A stretch of DNA of 35,204 bases, from assembly GCA_905182275.1 (NCBI GenBank), contig CAJJAU010000086.1, positions 1 to 35,204 of the forward strand. Direction: 5' to 3'. Both the position numbers and the translations under genes were made by a program. Under the pieces are notes generated by a model that saw only the letters and a list, made by a program, of their open reading frames with translations, did no database searches and was not told where the DNA came from. Origin of the DNA: a gamma proteobacterium HTCC2207. Its GTDB lineage: Bacteria > Pseudomonadota > Gammaproteobacteria > Pseudomonadales > Porticoccaceae. This document shows, in pieces, positions 27,008 to 33,860 of this stretch (position 1 is the first letter of the stretch; each line of letters starts with the position of its first letter).

Positions 27008-27139
27008 TAAGTTGTTAAGCAATGATTTAAAAAAGTAATAAAAAGCTTACCGGCACACAGAATTCGCCCTGCGATCCAAACCCCTCTTAATCCTGCATAG
27101 GATTTTTTTAAGGGACCTCACATGAGGTCCCTTTTTTTT
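27008..27139 (+). ncRNA. Candidate small RNA A
   Basis: A transcript of about 100 nt (to the first terminator) or 132 nt (to the second) with no useful reading frame. The 5' part is AU-rich and unrelated in sequence to copy B, but could still form a stem (GTTAAGC with GCTTAC). From 27052 on it is nearly identical to copy B: a short TCGC-YCT-GCGA stem, an apparently unpaired ATCCAAACCCCTCTTA stretch, then two terminator hairpins. The CCCCTC segment is complementary to purine-rich ribosome-binding sites, so a trans-acting antisense role is plausible. The 5' end is estimated from the promoter. Confidence 0.55.
27089..27139 (+). terminator. Double intrinsic terminator of copy A
   Basis: Hairpin 1 is AATCCT-GCAT-AGGATT (27089-27104), running into seven T (27103-27109). 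Hairpin 2 is AAGGGACCTC-ACAT-GAGGTCCCTT (27110-27133), with eight T at 27132-27139. The second is much the stronger. Confidence 0.85.
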
Positions 27140-27180
27140 AACTTTCAAAAAGGCTCTAGAAAACTCGGTATACCAATTTT

Positions 27181-27207
27181 GCATATATAAAATGCATAGA
27201 AGGCATT
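27181..27207. promoter_or_regulatory. LysR-type operator candidate, copy B
   Basis: GCAT-N7-ATGCAT-N3-AGGCATT. The 15-bp GCAT-N7-ATGC dyad is perfect. The second dyad has one changed base relative to copy A. Spacing to the promoter is as in the other copies. Confidence 0.6.
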
Positions 27208-27235
27208 GGATTTATGCCGCCTCAAAACTTACATT
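27206..27235 (+). promoter_or_regulatory. Promoter of small RNA B
   Basis: -35 TTGGAT (27206-27211), 18-bp spacer, -10 TACATT (27230-27235); start expected near 27242. Confidence 0.5.
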
Positions 27236-27241
27236 AGCGTC

Positions 27242-27378
27242 TCTGCCGAACAGTAAAGGTTTTAGCGAGAATATCGCTGTTATCTACGCGGCAAACAGAA
27301 TTCGCTCTGCGATCCAAACCCCTCTTAATCCTGCATAGGATTTTTTTCAAGGGACCTTATCTGAGGTCCCTTTTTTTT
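27242..27378 (+). ncRNA. Candidate small RNA B
   Basis: Sibling of RNA A, about 106 or 137 nt depending on the terminator used. Its unique 5' part can form AGCGA-GAATA-TCGCT (27264-27278), extendable by outer AACAG/CTGTT pairing, so a 5' stem-loop is kept although the sequence differs from copy A. The 3' half is the conserved block with the CCCCTCTTA stretch. No reading frame of note is present. Confidence 0.55.
27327..27378 (+). terminator. Double intrinsic terminator of copy B
   Basis: Hairpin 1 is AATCCT-GCAT-AGGATT (27327-27342) with T to 27347. Hairpin 2 is AAGGGACCT-TATCTG-AGGTCCCTT (27349-27372) with eight T at 27371-27378. The loop differs from copy A while the stem is kept. Confidence 0.85.
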
Positions 27379-27418
27379 ATCTTCCAAAAAATATCTGTAA
27401 TTTTGGCATACCAATTTT

Positions 27419-27445
27419 GCATAGATAAGATGCGTTAAATGCATT
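27419..27445. promoter_or_regulatory. LysR-type operator candidate, copy C
   Basis: GCAT-N7-ATGCGT-N3-ATGCATT. The GCAT-N7-ATGC dyad is perfect; the second dyad carries one change. Same spacing as copies A and B. Confidence 0.6.
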
Positions 27446-27473
27446 AGATTTATGACCTTGGCGGGAATATAGT
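27444..27473 (+). promoter_or_regulatory. Promoter of copy C
   Basis: -35 TTAGAT (27444-27449), 18-bp spacer, -10 TATAGT (27468-27473); start expected near 27480, leaving a leader of about 38 nt before the small reading frame. Confidence 0.5.
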
Positions 27474-27517
27474 GCACGCATTGGAGCAATAAGGCTCTAA
27501 AAAATAAGGATTTTACT

Positions 27518-27631
27518 ATGACACTCGTCTATTTATTGCTCGGTTTCGCCGGCATCACGGGTGCTGCAATTGCGAAAGATGATTTCGCAAAATTTGAAGC
27601 GCCTAACAAAGAGGCTTCTAAGGAACACTAA
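27518..27631 (+). CDS. 37-residue small membrane-like protein of copy C
   Basis: A reading frame too short for most gene callers, starting MTLVYLLLGFAGITGAAIAK and ending KEASKEH. AAGGA at 27506-27510 is a proper Shine-Dalgarno, 7 bases before the ATG. Residues 3-19 form one hydrophobic, glycine/alanine-rich helix; the remaining 18 are charged (KDDFAKFEAPNKEASKEH). It could be a single-span membrane peptide or a secreted peptide cut after AIA. It sits between the copy C promoter and terminator, so it is very likely transcribed alone. I recognise no family. Confidence 0.6.
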   Translation: MTLVYLLLGFAGITGAAIAKDDFAKFEAPNKEASKEH

Positions 27632-27722
27632 CGTCATTCTGCTTGTGGCTCTCAAATTGATAGTCATTAAGCTCTGAAAATAGTTCTAACTAACTCCTCT
27701 TAGTCCTCTTAAAGGATTGTTC

Positions 27723-27749
27723 AAAGGGACCCTATAGGGTCCCTTTTTT
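27723..27749 (+). terminator. Intrinsic terminator of copy C
   Basis: AAAGGGACCC-TATA-GGGTCCCTTT (27723-27746), with T continuing to 27749. A weaker AGTCCT/AGGATT hairpin precedes it at 27702-27718, matching hairpin 1 of copies A and B with one G-U pair. Confidence 0.88.
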
Positions 27750-27806
27750 GTATTCCGCATCCCCTCTTTGCTTAATCTCGGCCATAGATCTATACTTTAA
27801 AGAATA

Positions 27807-27824
27807 GCTGACTGTATAATCAGC
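27807..27824 (+). promoter_or_regulatory. -10 element and dyad in the crp promoter
   Basis: TATAAT (27815-27820) lies 42 bases before the crp start. It is enclosed by a perfect GCTGA-N8-TCAGC dyad, which could be an operator covering the -10. It does not match the Crp box TGTGA-N6-TCACA. Confidence 0.4.
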
Positions 27825-27861
27825 CTAATTAAGTATTAATTCGATTACAAGGATGTATTGA

Positions 27862-28527
27862 ATGATCATTCGTAACCCTACACATATTGAGGACGTGGAG
27901 AATTTTCTGGCGCATGGACATCGCAGACGATATCCAGCAAAGAGTACTATTATTTATGCCGGTGACAAGGCCGACACTCTCTATTATGTTGTCAAAGGTA
28001 CAGTTTGCGTCTTAGTTGAGGACACAAAAAATAGTAAAGAGATGATTGTCGCTTACTTAAATCCAGGAGAGTTTTTTGGTGAAATGGGTCTTTTTGAAGA
28101 TGGTATTCGTAGCGCTTGGATTAGGACCAAGACCGATTGTGAAATCAGTGAAATAGGTTACTTAAAATTTACAGAGCTTTACGAAAAAAACCCGCAATTT
28201 TTGTTCTCAGTAACCAAACAGATTAGCGCAAGACTTCGAAAGACAACTCAAAACGCAAGTAATCTTGCCTTTTTAGACGTCACCGGCAGAATTGCTAGCA
28301 CGTTAAACGATTTAAGTAGCCATAACGACGCAGTCAGCCATCCAGATGGCATGCAAGTTAAAATTACTCGCCAAGAGCTAGCAAAAATTGTCGTGTGCTC
28401 GCGGGAGATGGTTGGACGGGTTCTGAAAGAGCTCCAGCAAACGGGGCTGATTTTAGTTCGAGGAAAAACCATCCTTATTTATGGTCGTACACCGGCTATT
28501 GAACTCCCCAGAAAATATTTTAGGTAA
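27862..28527 (+). CDS. crp: cAMP-activated global regulator Crp/Vfr
   Basis: A 221-residue regulator very close to E. coli Crp and Pseudomonas Vfr. The N-terminal cyclic-nucleotide domain has the phosphate-binding cassette [16 protein letters not shown] (73-88), with R83 and S84 matching the cAMP-contacting pair, and T128/T129 at the dimer helix. The [12 protein letters not shown] hinge and the DNA-reading helix [13 protein letters not shown] (about 179-191) are conserved, so cAMP response and a classical Crp box are expected. The C-terminus is about ten residues longer than E. coli Crp. It converges on trpC with an 8-base overlap. Pseudomonas also has vfr beside trpGDC. Confidence 0.95.
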   Translation: MIIRNPTHIEDVENFLAHGHRRRYPAKSTIIYAGDKADTLYYVVKGTVCVLVEDTKNSKEMIVAYLNPGEFFGEMGLFEDGIRSAWIRTKTDCEISEIGYLKFTELYEKNPQFLFSVTKQISARLRKTTQNASNLAFLDVTGRIASTLNDLSSHNDAVSHPDGMQVKITRQELAKIVVCSREMVGRVLKELQQTGLILVRGKTILIYGRTPAIELPRKYFR

Positions 28528-29320
28528 ACATTTCCTGAAGCCTTAACCCTGGATTTTTGCTCCGCATAAACGCCTCTCCGACTAAAAACCCATTAACCTG
28601 CCTGGCGCGCATGTTACTAACATCAGTGCGATTAAGAATGCCGCTCTCAGTAATAACTGTAGTGCCCGACGGAATTTTGTTGAGTAACTGGTAAGTATTC
28701 TCTACAGAAACCTCAAAAGTATGGAGGTTTCGGTTGTTGATGCCAATCAAGGGGCTATTCAAGTGTAAGGCGCGCTCTAACTCTGATTCATCATGCACTT
28801 CTATCAATACATCCATGCCCAGTGAAATTGCAGTTTCGTGCAAGTTGCATAGCTCGCTCTGCGACAAAGCCGACACGATCAGTAAAATACAATCTGCCTC
28901 CATAGCCCGAGCTTCATAGATCTGGTAATTGTCGATGATGAAATCTTTTCGTATTACCGGCAGTGAGCAGGCATTTCGAGCGAGTCTTAAATACTCATTT
29001 GATCCCTGAAAGAAATCAACGTCGGTTAGCACTGAGAGGCAGCAAGCTCCGCCCTGCTGATAGCTGTGCGCAATGAATGCCGGATCAAAATCCTCACAGA
29101 TCACGCCTTTGCTAGGAGACGCTTTTTTAACTTCAGCAATTACTGCAGCATCGCCCGCAGTAATCTTATTAATAATAGCTTGGGTGAAACCTCTTGGTGC
29201 AGAGGCCTGATTAATTTTTTCAACTAGCATAGACTGAGGAGTAATGGCGCTATGCTCAATTATTTCTTCTCGCTTACGCGCTAAAATTTTCTTTAAGATT
29301 GTCGGTGTTTCAGTACTCAT
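28520..29320 (-). CDS. trpC: Indole-3-glycerol phosphate synthase
   Basis: Ring closure of carboxyphenylamino-deoxyribulose phosphate in tryptophan synthesis. The 266-residue TIM barrel is monofunctional, not fused to TrpF as in E. coli. [14 protein letters not shown] (61-74) gives the catalytic K66. [19 protein letters not shown] and [13 protein letters not shown] follow, then the TESGI phosphate loop. It is the last gene of trpE-trpG-trpD-trpC. Its 3' end overlaps that of crp by 8 bases on the other strand. Confidence 0.96.
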   Translation of the reverse strand: MSTETPTILKKILARKREEIIEHSAITPQSMLVEKINQASAPRGFTQAIINKITAGDAAVIAEVKKASPSKGVICEDFDPAFIAHSYQQGGACCLSVLTDVDFFQGSNEYLRLARNACSLPVIRKDFIIDNYQIYEARAMEADCILLIVSALSQSELCNLHETAISLGMDVLIEVHDESELERALHLNSPLIGINNRNLHTFEVSVENTYQLLNKIPSGTTVITESGILNRTDVSNMRARQVNGFLVGEAFMRSKNPGLRLQEMFT

Positions 29321-29343
29321 GATTTTTCTCTCTTAACGCCAGA

Positions 29344-30360
29344 CTAAATATTGTTGGTTAGGTCAACAAGCTGATCAATTTTTGCGCTCGCTGCGCCACT
29401 AGTGATTGACTCTTGTGCCATCACTACACCCTGCTCAATCGAATCTGCGCATCCTGCGACGTAAAGTGCTGCACCAGCATTTAGCGCAATCAAATCCGTC
29501 GCCGCTGGCGCACGGCCATGTAGTGCATCAACAATCATCGCAAGTGATTCTTTGGCGTCATTGACTGATAACCCATGTAGGGATTGTCTTTCACCAAAAT
29601 AATCCTCGGGTAGAAGTACATACTCATTGAGCTGTCCATCCTTGTACTCTGCGACATAGGTTTCAGCAGCAATGCTAATTTCATCTAAGCCATCTGCCGA
29701 GTTAACCACCAGGATATGCTCCGCCCCCAACTGACCCAACACCTCAGCCATTGGCCGACACAGCGCTTTATCGTATACGCCAATTAATTGCCGTTTTACC
29801 CTAGCCGGATTAGTCATTGGCCCAAGAATATTAAAAATAGTGCGCATTCCTAGTTCCTTTCTAGGTCCAATCGCATATTTCATTGCACTATGGTGGGCGG
29901 GCGCAAACATAAATCCGATACTGATCTTGTCAACACAGGTAGCCACCTGCTCAGCACTGAGATTTAAATTTACACCTGCTGCTTCCAGTAAATCTGCAGC
30001 ACCACTTTTACTGCTAACTGACCGGTTGCCATGCTTAGCTACACGACCACCGGCTGCGGCAACAACAAAACTTGAGACCGTCGACACATTGAATAAATTT
30101 GACTCATCACCCCCAGTACCGACAATATCAACAAGATGATCGCCACAGACCTCAACACCGGAGACAAGTTCGCGCATGACTTCGACGGCACCCGTAATCT
30201 CGCCAATACTTTCACCTTTGATTCGCAAGGCAACCAGAAAGGCTCCAATTTGCGCATCGCTAACACCACCAGACATTAGCTGAAGGAAAACGTCATACAT
30301 CTGATCTCGGGTTAGATCCTGCCCATCCACAACTTCTGCTATTGCTTCTTTTATGTTCAT
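29344..30360 (-). CDS. trpD: Anthranilate phosphoribosyltransferase
   Basis: Joins anthranilate and PRPP. The 338-residue protein has the PRPP-binding GTGGD (81-85), the NVST segment (91-94), [18 protein letters not shown] (109-126) and [12 protein letters not shown]. The length is typical of the monofunctional enzyme. It starts 2 bp after trpG and ends 23 bp before trpC, one operon. Confidence 0.97.
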   Translation of the reverse strand: MNIKEAIAEVVDGQDLTRDQMYDVFLQLMSGGVSDAQIGAFLVALRIKGESIGEITGAVEVMRELVSGVEVCGDHLVDIVGTGGDESNLFNVSTVSSFVVAAAGGRVAKHGNRSVSSKSGAADLLEAAGVNLNLSAEQVATCVDKISIGFMFAPAHHSAMKYAIGPRKELGMRTIFNILGPMTNPARVKRQLIGVYDKALCRPMAEVLGQLGAEHILVVNSADGLDEISIAAETYVAEYKDGQLNEYVLLPEDYFGERQSLHGLSVNDAKESLAMIVDALHGRAPAATDLIALNAGAALYVAGCADSIEQGVVMAQESITSGAASAKIDQLVDLTNNI

Positions 30361-30362
30361 TG

Positions 30363-30941
30363 TTATGACTCCAAAAAGTTGCGCAATAAATCATGCCCAT
30401 GTTCAGTGAGAATAGACTCAGGATGGAACTGCACACCTTCAATGGCCAATTGCTTATGTCGAACACCCATAATTTCATCGAGGGAACCGTCTTCATTTTC
30501 AGTCCACGCAGTCACCTCAAGACAGACAGGCAGGCTGCTCTGCTCAATAACCAAAGAGTGGTAACGTGTGGCAACAAAGTGGGCGCTGAGGCCTTTAAAA
30601 ACGCCGGTGTTATGATGGCAGATCCTAGAGGTCTTGCCATGCATCACCTGTTTGGCGCGCACAATTTTACCGCCGAAGGCCTGAGCAATACTTTGATGAC
30701 CTAAACAAATACCCAGGATCGGCAATTTTCCCGCGAAGTGGCTAATTGTGCCAACCGAGATTCCCGCCTCATTCGGTGTGCAGGGCCCAGGAGAAATGAC
30801 TATTTTTTCCGGTGCCAACCTCTCAATGTCGGCTATAGAAATTTCATCATTCCTAACCACCTTTACATCGGCTTTCAATTCGGCCAAGTACTGGACAATG
30901 TTGTAGGTGAAGGAATCATAGTTATCAATCATTAAAATCAT
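30363..30941 (-). CDS. trpG: Anthranilate synthase, glutamine amidotransferase component
   Basis: Supplies ammonia from glutamine to TrpE. The 192-residue class I amidotransferase has the triad C79 (GICLGHQ), H173 and E175 (VQFHPES). [12 protein letters not shown] is conserved. The start overlaps the trpE stop by 4 bases, so both subunits are made together. In many bacteria TrpG also serves as PabA; that cannot be decided here. Confidence 0.96.
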   Translation of the reverse strand: MILMIDNYDSFTYNIVQYLAELKADVKVVRNDEISIADIERLAPEKIVISPGPCTPNEAGISVGTISHFAGKLPILGICLGHQSIAQAFGGKIVRAKQVMHGKTSRICHHNTGVFKGLSAHFVATRYHSLVIEQSSLPVCLEVTAWTENEDGSLDEIMGVRHKQLAIEGVQFHPESILTEHGHDLLRNFLES

Positions 30942-32416
30942 TTTTTAGCCCCGCAAACCATTGACGCCGCGCGCATAACAGCCCGGGCCTTATTCATCGT
31001 CTCTTCCCACTCCAATTCAGGGACCGAGTCGGCAACAACACCTCCTCCTGCTTGAACATGGAGCTGGTTATCTTTAATAACCGCAGTGCGGATCGCTATG
31101 GCCATATCCATATTTCCATTCCAACCAATATAGCCAACCGCACCCCCATAAATATTGCGCTTTACCGGCTCGAGTTCATCAATAATTTCCATCGCTCTGA
31201 TTTTGGGCGCACCACTGAGGGTTCCAGCGGGTAAAGTAGCTTTGAGCACATCAACGGCACTCATATCTTGTTTGACCTGACCTACTACGTTTGAAGTGAT
31301 GTGCATGACATGGGAGTAGCGCTCTACCACCATTTTTTCGGTAACCTCAACCGAACCGGCTTGACTAATTCTGCCTACATCATTGCGACCCAGGTCTATC
31401 AGCATAAGGTGCTCGGCAATCTCTTTTGGATCAGCCAACATCTCTTGCTCCAGCAACCGATCATCAGCATCAGTCTCGCCTCTACGGCGTGTGCCTGCAA
31501 TTGGCCTTACCGTGACCTGACCATCCTCCAGTCGTGCCAAAACCTCAGGAGAAGACCCGACAATATGAAAACCATCTAAGTCGAGAAAATACATGTAGGG
31601 CGAGGGGTTTAGTCTACGTAGCGCTCGATAGAGATTAATCGGCTGGTCGTTAAAAGGTGCCGTGAATCGCTGCGAGGGAACTACCTGCATAATATCCCCT
31701 GACAAGGTGTACTGCTTGACCTTCTCTACCGCTTGCTTGTAATTTTCTTTACCAAAACTAGATACAAAAGCCTCTTCACCAAGACCATCACCCTGCAGAT
31801 TCATGGGCGGTAAATCGGGCTTGGGCTCGGCCAGTTTCAACTCGAGTTCGTCTAGCCGGGCTTCAGCATCTGCCAGGGCATTAGGATCTTTAGCATCAAC
31901 ATGCACCACTAACATAATAGTGCCCGAGAGATTATCAAAAATCGCCACTTCATCAGAGGCCATCAACAATATGTCAGGAGTACCCAATTGATCTGGAGGT
32001 GTACTTTTAGATAACCTAGGCTCTACATAACGAACTGTATCATAGCCAAAATAGCCGACTAGCCCACCGGTAAATCTGGGCAAGTCTGGCAAGTCTGGCA
32101 TACTAAAGAGCGCGCGAAAGCGCTCAACCTCTCCCAACGGGTCATCGGTATTACGAGTGACCATTGGCTTTCCGTCTCGAATAATCTCTAGTCGATTGCC
32201 ATACAGTTTAAGTACCGTCGAGGTTTGCATACCAATCAGCGAATATCGCCCCCACTTTTCACCGCCTTGAACAGACTCAAATAGGTAAGAGTTTGGCCCA
32301 AAAGCCAGTTTCAGGTATACGCTGAGTGGGGTTTCCAAATCCGCGAGTACTTCACGCGTGATGGGAATTCTATTGAAATTTTGAGTGGCCAATTTGGCAA
32401 ATATATCGGGGTTCAT
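30938..32416 (-). CDS. trpE: Anthranilate synthase component I
   Basis: Converts chorismate to anthranilate with ammonia from TrpG. The 492-residue protein has the N-terminal feedback region [19 protein letters not shown], equivalent to the LLES tryptophan-sensing site. The chorismate-binding domain carries [35 protein letters not shown] and [14 protein letters not shown] 9-base tandem duplication encodes PDLPDLP in front of [13 protein letters not shown]. Upstream lies a 198-bp gap after rpe with a promoter, but no convincing attenuator. Confidence 0.97.
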   Translation of the reverse strand: MNPDIFAKLATQNFNRIPITREVLADLETPLSVYLKLAFGPNSYLFESVQGGEKWGRYSLIGMQTSTVLKLYGNRLEIIRDGKPMVTRNTDDPLGEVERFRALFSMPDLPDLPRFTGGLVGYFGYDTVRYVEPRLSKSTPPDQLGTPDILLMASDEVAIFDNLSGTIMLVVHVDAKDPNALADAEARLDELELKLAEPKPDLPPMNLQGDGLGEEAFVSSFGKENYKQAVEKVKQYTLSGDIMQVVPSQRFTAPFNDQPINLYRALRRLNPSPYMYFLDLDGFHIVGSSPEVLARLEDGQVTVRPIAGTRRRGETDADDRLLEQEMLADPKEIAEHLMLIDLGRNDVGRISQAGSVEVTEKMVVERYSHVMHITSNVVGQVKQDMSAVDVLKATLPAGTLSGAPKIRAMEIIDELEPVKRNIYGGAVGYIGWNGNMDMAIAIRTAVIKDNQLHVQAGGGVVADSVPELEWEETMNKARAVMRAASMVCGAKK

Positions 32417-32548
32417 GACAGCTTCCTAACGTTGTTCTCATTTGGCATACGCAAGTGCACGCGGCACTCAAGGTCAGTTAACCTCGCCAACGGCAAATCC
32501 CAAAATGAACAAACAAAGTGTCTTTCAACGCTATATCCTCAATGAGGT

Positions 32549-32576
32549 TTTATTGTAATCAATATAATGGTGTCAA
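32549..32576 (-). promoter_or_regulatory. Promoter candidate of the trp operon
   Basis: Read on the minus strand: consensus -35 TTGACA (32571-32576), a 16-bp spacer and a weak -10 AATAAA (32549-32554). A CCTCATTGAGG palindrome (32537-32547) follows at the expected start and could be an operator or a 5' stem-loop. Confidence 0.45.
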
Positions 32577-32614
32577 TAAACCTCTGGCGGCTACTTCAAC
32601 CACTGTTGCCTATA

Positions 32615-33292
32615 CTAATCTTGGCGAACGCTTGCCAGTTCAGCTCGGAGCTTAGTAATAATATCAGCGTAATCTGGCTGACTAAAGATGGCTGAACCAG
32701 CAACAAACGTATCAGCACCAGCGGTAGCTATCTCAGCGATATTATTAACACCGACACCGCCATCAATCTCAAGTCGGATATCATGCCCACTGTTGTCGAT
32801 CATGCTCCGCGCTTGCTTTAACTTATCAATCGTTGAGGGAATAAACTTTTGCCCGCCAAACCCTGGGTTCACTGACATTAAGACCAGCATATCCATCTTA
32901 TCCATTACCCATTGAGCTGTATCCAAACCGGTCGCAGGATTAATCACCAATCCCGCTTTACAACCCAAATCACGTATCAGCTGCAGAGATCGATCAACAT
33001 GTGTTGAAGCCTCTGGGTGAAAAGTAATGTAATCAGCACCCGCATCAGCGAACATACGAATCATTTCATCCACTGGGCTAACCATGAGATGGACATCGAT
33101 TGGCGCGGTTACACCATGATCTCGCAGAGCTTTGCACACCATCGGACCAATTGTTAGATTGGGCACAAAGTGGTTATCCATGACATCAAAGTGAATTATG
33201 TCGCCACCTGCCGCAAGCACCGTGTCAACTTCTTCGCCAAGTCGCGCAAAGTTGGCCGCCAAAATAGAAGGGGCAATCAAGTAATCAGCCAT
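32615..33292 (-). CDS. rpe: Ribulose-phosphate 3-epimerase
   Basis: Interconverts ribulose 5-phosphate and xylulose 5-phosphate. The 225-residue TIM barrel has S9, H34 and D36 ([18 protein letters not shown]), H68 (DVHLMV) and D177 ([11 protein letters not shown]), the metal and catalytic residues. NPGFGGQKF is the phosphate loop. It lies upstream of trpE, as in Pseudomonas and E. coli relatives, although gph, common between them, is missing here. Confidence 0.97.
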   Translation of the reverse strand: MADYLIAPSILAANFARLGEEVDTVLAAGGDIIHFDVMDNHFVPNLTIGPMVCKALRDHGVTAPIDVHLMVSPVDEMIRMFADAGADYITFHPEASTHVDRSLQLIRDLGCKAGLVINPATGLDTAQWVMDKMDMLVLMSVNPGFGGQKFIPSTIDKLKQARSMIDNSGHDIRLEIDGGVGVNNIAEIATAGADTFVAGSAIFSQPDYADIITKLRAELASVRQD

Positions 33293-33329
33293 AACACACC
33301 TGTATTTAAATATTCTTGGATTATTTTGA

Positions 33330-33344
33330 CGGTATTATATACCG
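33330..33344. promoter_or_regulatory. Palindrome over the rpe promoter
   Basis: CGGTAT-TAT-ATACCG is a perfect dyad, 37 bases before the rpe start. On the minus strand it contains the likely -10 (TATAAT), so it could be an operator. No factor is known to me for it. Confidence 0.35.
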
Positions 33345-33372
33345 CGATTAAGCTCTGTGGTGAACCCAAGAA

Positions 33373-33412
33373 CAAAAAGGCCGCTCCATATAATAATTAA
33401 GCGGCCTTTTTG
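33373..33412. terminator. Intrinsic terminator between the EF-hand gene and rpe
   Basis: CAAAAAGGCCGCT (33373-33385) and AGCGGCCTTTTTG (33400-33412) pair over a 14-base loop. T-runs occur on both strands. It would end the minus-strand EF-hand transcript and isolate rpe. Confidence 0.9.
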
Positions 33413-33433
33413 TTTATTTTCGAAAGGTATAAA

Positions 33434-33787
33434 TTAATTTTCTTCGTTTAATTTCTCTTCTTCCATCATAGTCTTTTTCTTTTTTCGCATGCCTTTCTTG
33501 TTTTTCATCATTTCCTTTCGCACGGCTTTGCCCGCTTCTTTGGCTTCTTTTTTGCTTATGTAACCATTACCGTCGCTATCCATTTTGTTGAAGCGCTCGC
33601 GACCCTTATCGGCCTGCATGGCAATAAAAGCCTCGTGCTCATCATAGGATACCTGGCCATCTTTATCAGAATCTGCCATTTTGAAAAGTTTGCTCACAGG
33701 CCCGCCTTGCCCGTTACCTTTGTGATGATCAGCCGCCACAGAAAAAGACAGTGTCATGGCCAATACTAAAAATAAATAAGTTCTCAT
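33434..33787 (-). CDS. Secreted EF-hand calcium-binding protein
   Basis: A 117-residue protein with a signal peptide (about 1-19, cut at SVAA-D). Two canonical EF-hand loops follow: D39-S-D41-K-D43-G-Q45...E50 and D70-S-D72-G-N74-G-Y76...E81, with all calcium-coordinating positions filled. The C-terminus is a strongly basic lysine/methionine segment followed by an acidic tail (EEEKLNEEN). It should bind calcium in the periplasm or outside the cell; the partner is unknown. It lies 73 bp downstream of the acyl-CoA ligase gene on the same strand and ends at a strong terminator. Confidence 0.82.
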   Translation of the reverse strand: MRTYLFLVLAMTLSFSVAADHHKGNGQGGPVSKLFKMADSDKDGQVSYDEHEAFIAMQADKGRERFNKMDSDGNGYISKKEAKEAGKAVRKEMMKNKKGMRKKKKTMMEEEKLNEEN

Positions 33788-33860
33788 AATTATCTCCTTC
33801 GTGTGATTTGTCTTTATAAACGATGGTCAACACATTTGGTTGACCACCTAAAAAGACTAA

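Larger units (their letters stand above)
26933..27151 (+). repeat. Tandem transcription-unit repeat, copy A
   Basis: First of three diverged tandem copies. It begins GGTATAACC, carries the shared dyad, promoter and 3' module, and ends after the second terminator at TTTCAAAAA. The next copy begins 16 bases later. The start-to-start distance between copies is 234 bp (A to B) and 238 bp (B to C). The middle (27008-27051) is not conserved with copy B, while the flanks are. Confidence 0.8.
27167..27390 (+). repeat. Tandem transcription-unit repeat, copy B
   Basis: Second copy, beginning GGTATACC and ending CCAAAAA after its own terminator. The block 27290-27357 matches copy A 27052-27119 with two substitutions and one inserted base. 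The upstream operator and promoter parts also align without gaps. Confidence 0.8.
27405..27749 (+). repeat. Tandem transcription-unit repeat, copy C (coding)
   Basis: Third copy. The 5' part (GGCATACCAATTTTGCAT onward) aligns with copy B. The 3' module is more diverged (CCTCTTAGTCCT at 27696-27707, then AGGATT and an AAGGGACCC terminator). Between them lies about 200 bp absent from A and B, which holds a 37-codon reading frame. Confidence 0.7.

Noticed and set aside
26917-27861. CRISPR array or IS remnant as an explanation of the repeated intergenic DNA
   Set aside because: There are only three copies of about 235 bp, no short spacers, no transposase fragments and no terminal inverted repeats. 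The conserved parts coincide with operator, promoter and terminator elements.
32076-32100. Tandem 9-base duplication in trpE
   Set aside because: It adds a PDL repeat in a loop and keeps the frame. No functional meaning is evident.
32478-32528. Possible trp leader peptide on the minus strand (TTG start, 16 codons, one Trp codon near the end)
   Set aside because: It has a single tryptophan codon, not a tandem pair, and no terminator hairpin with a T-run follows before trpE. Not enough for an attenuator.
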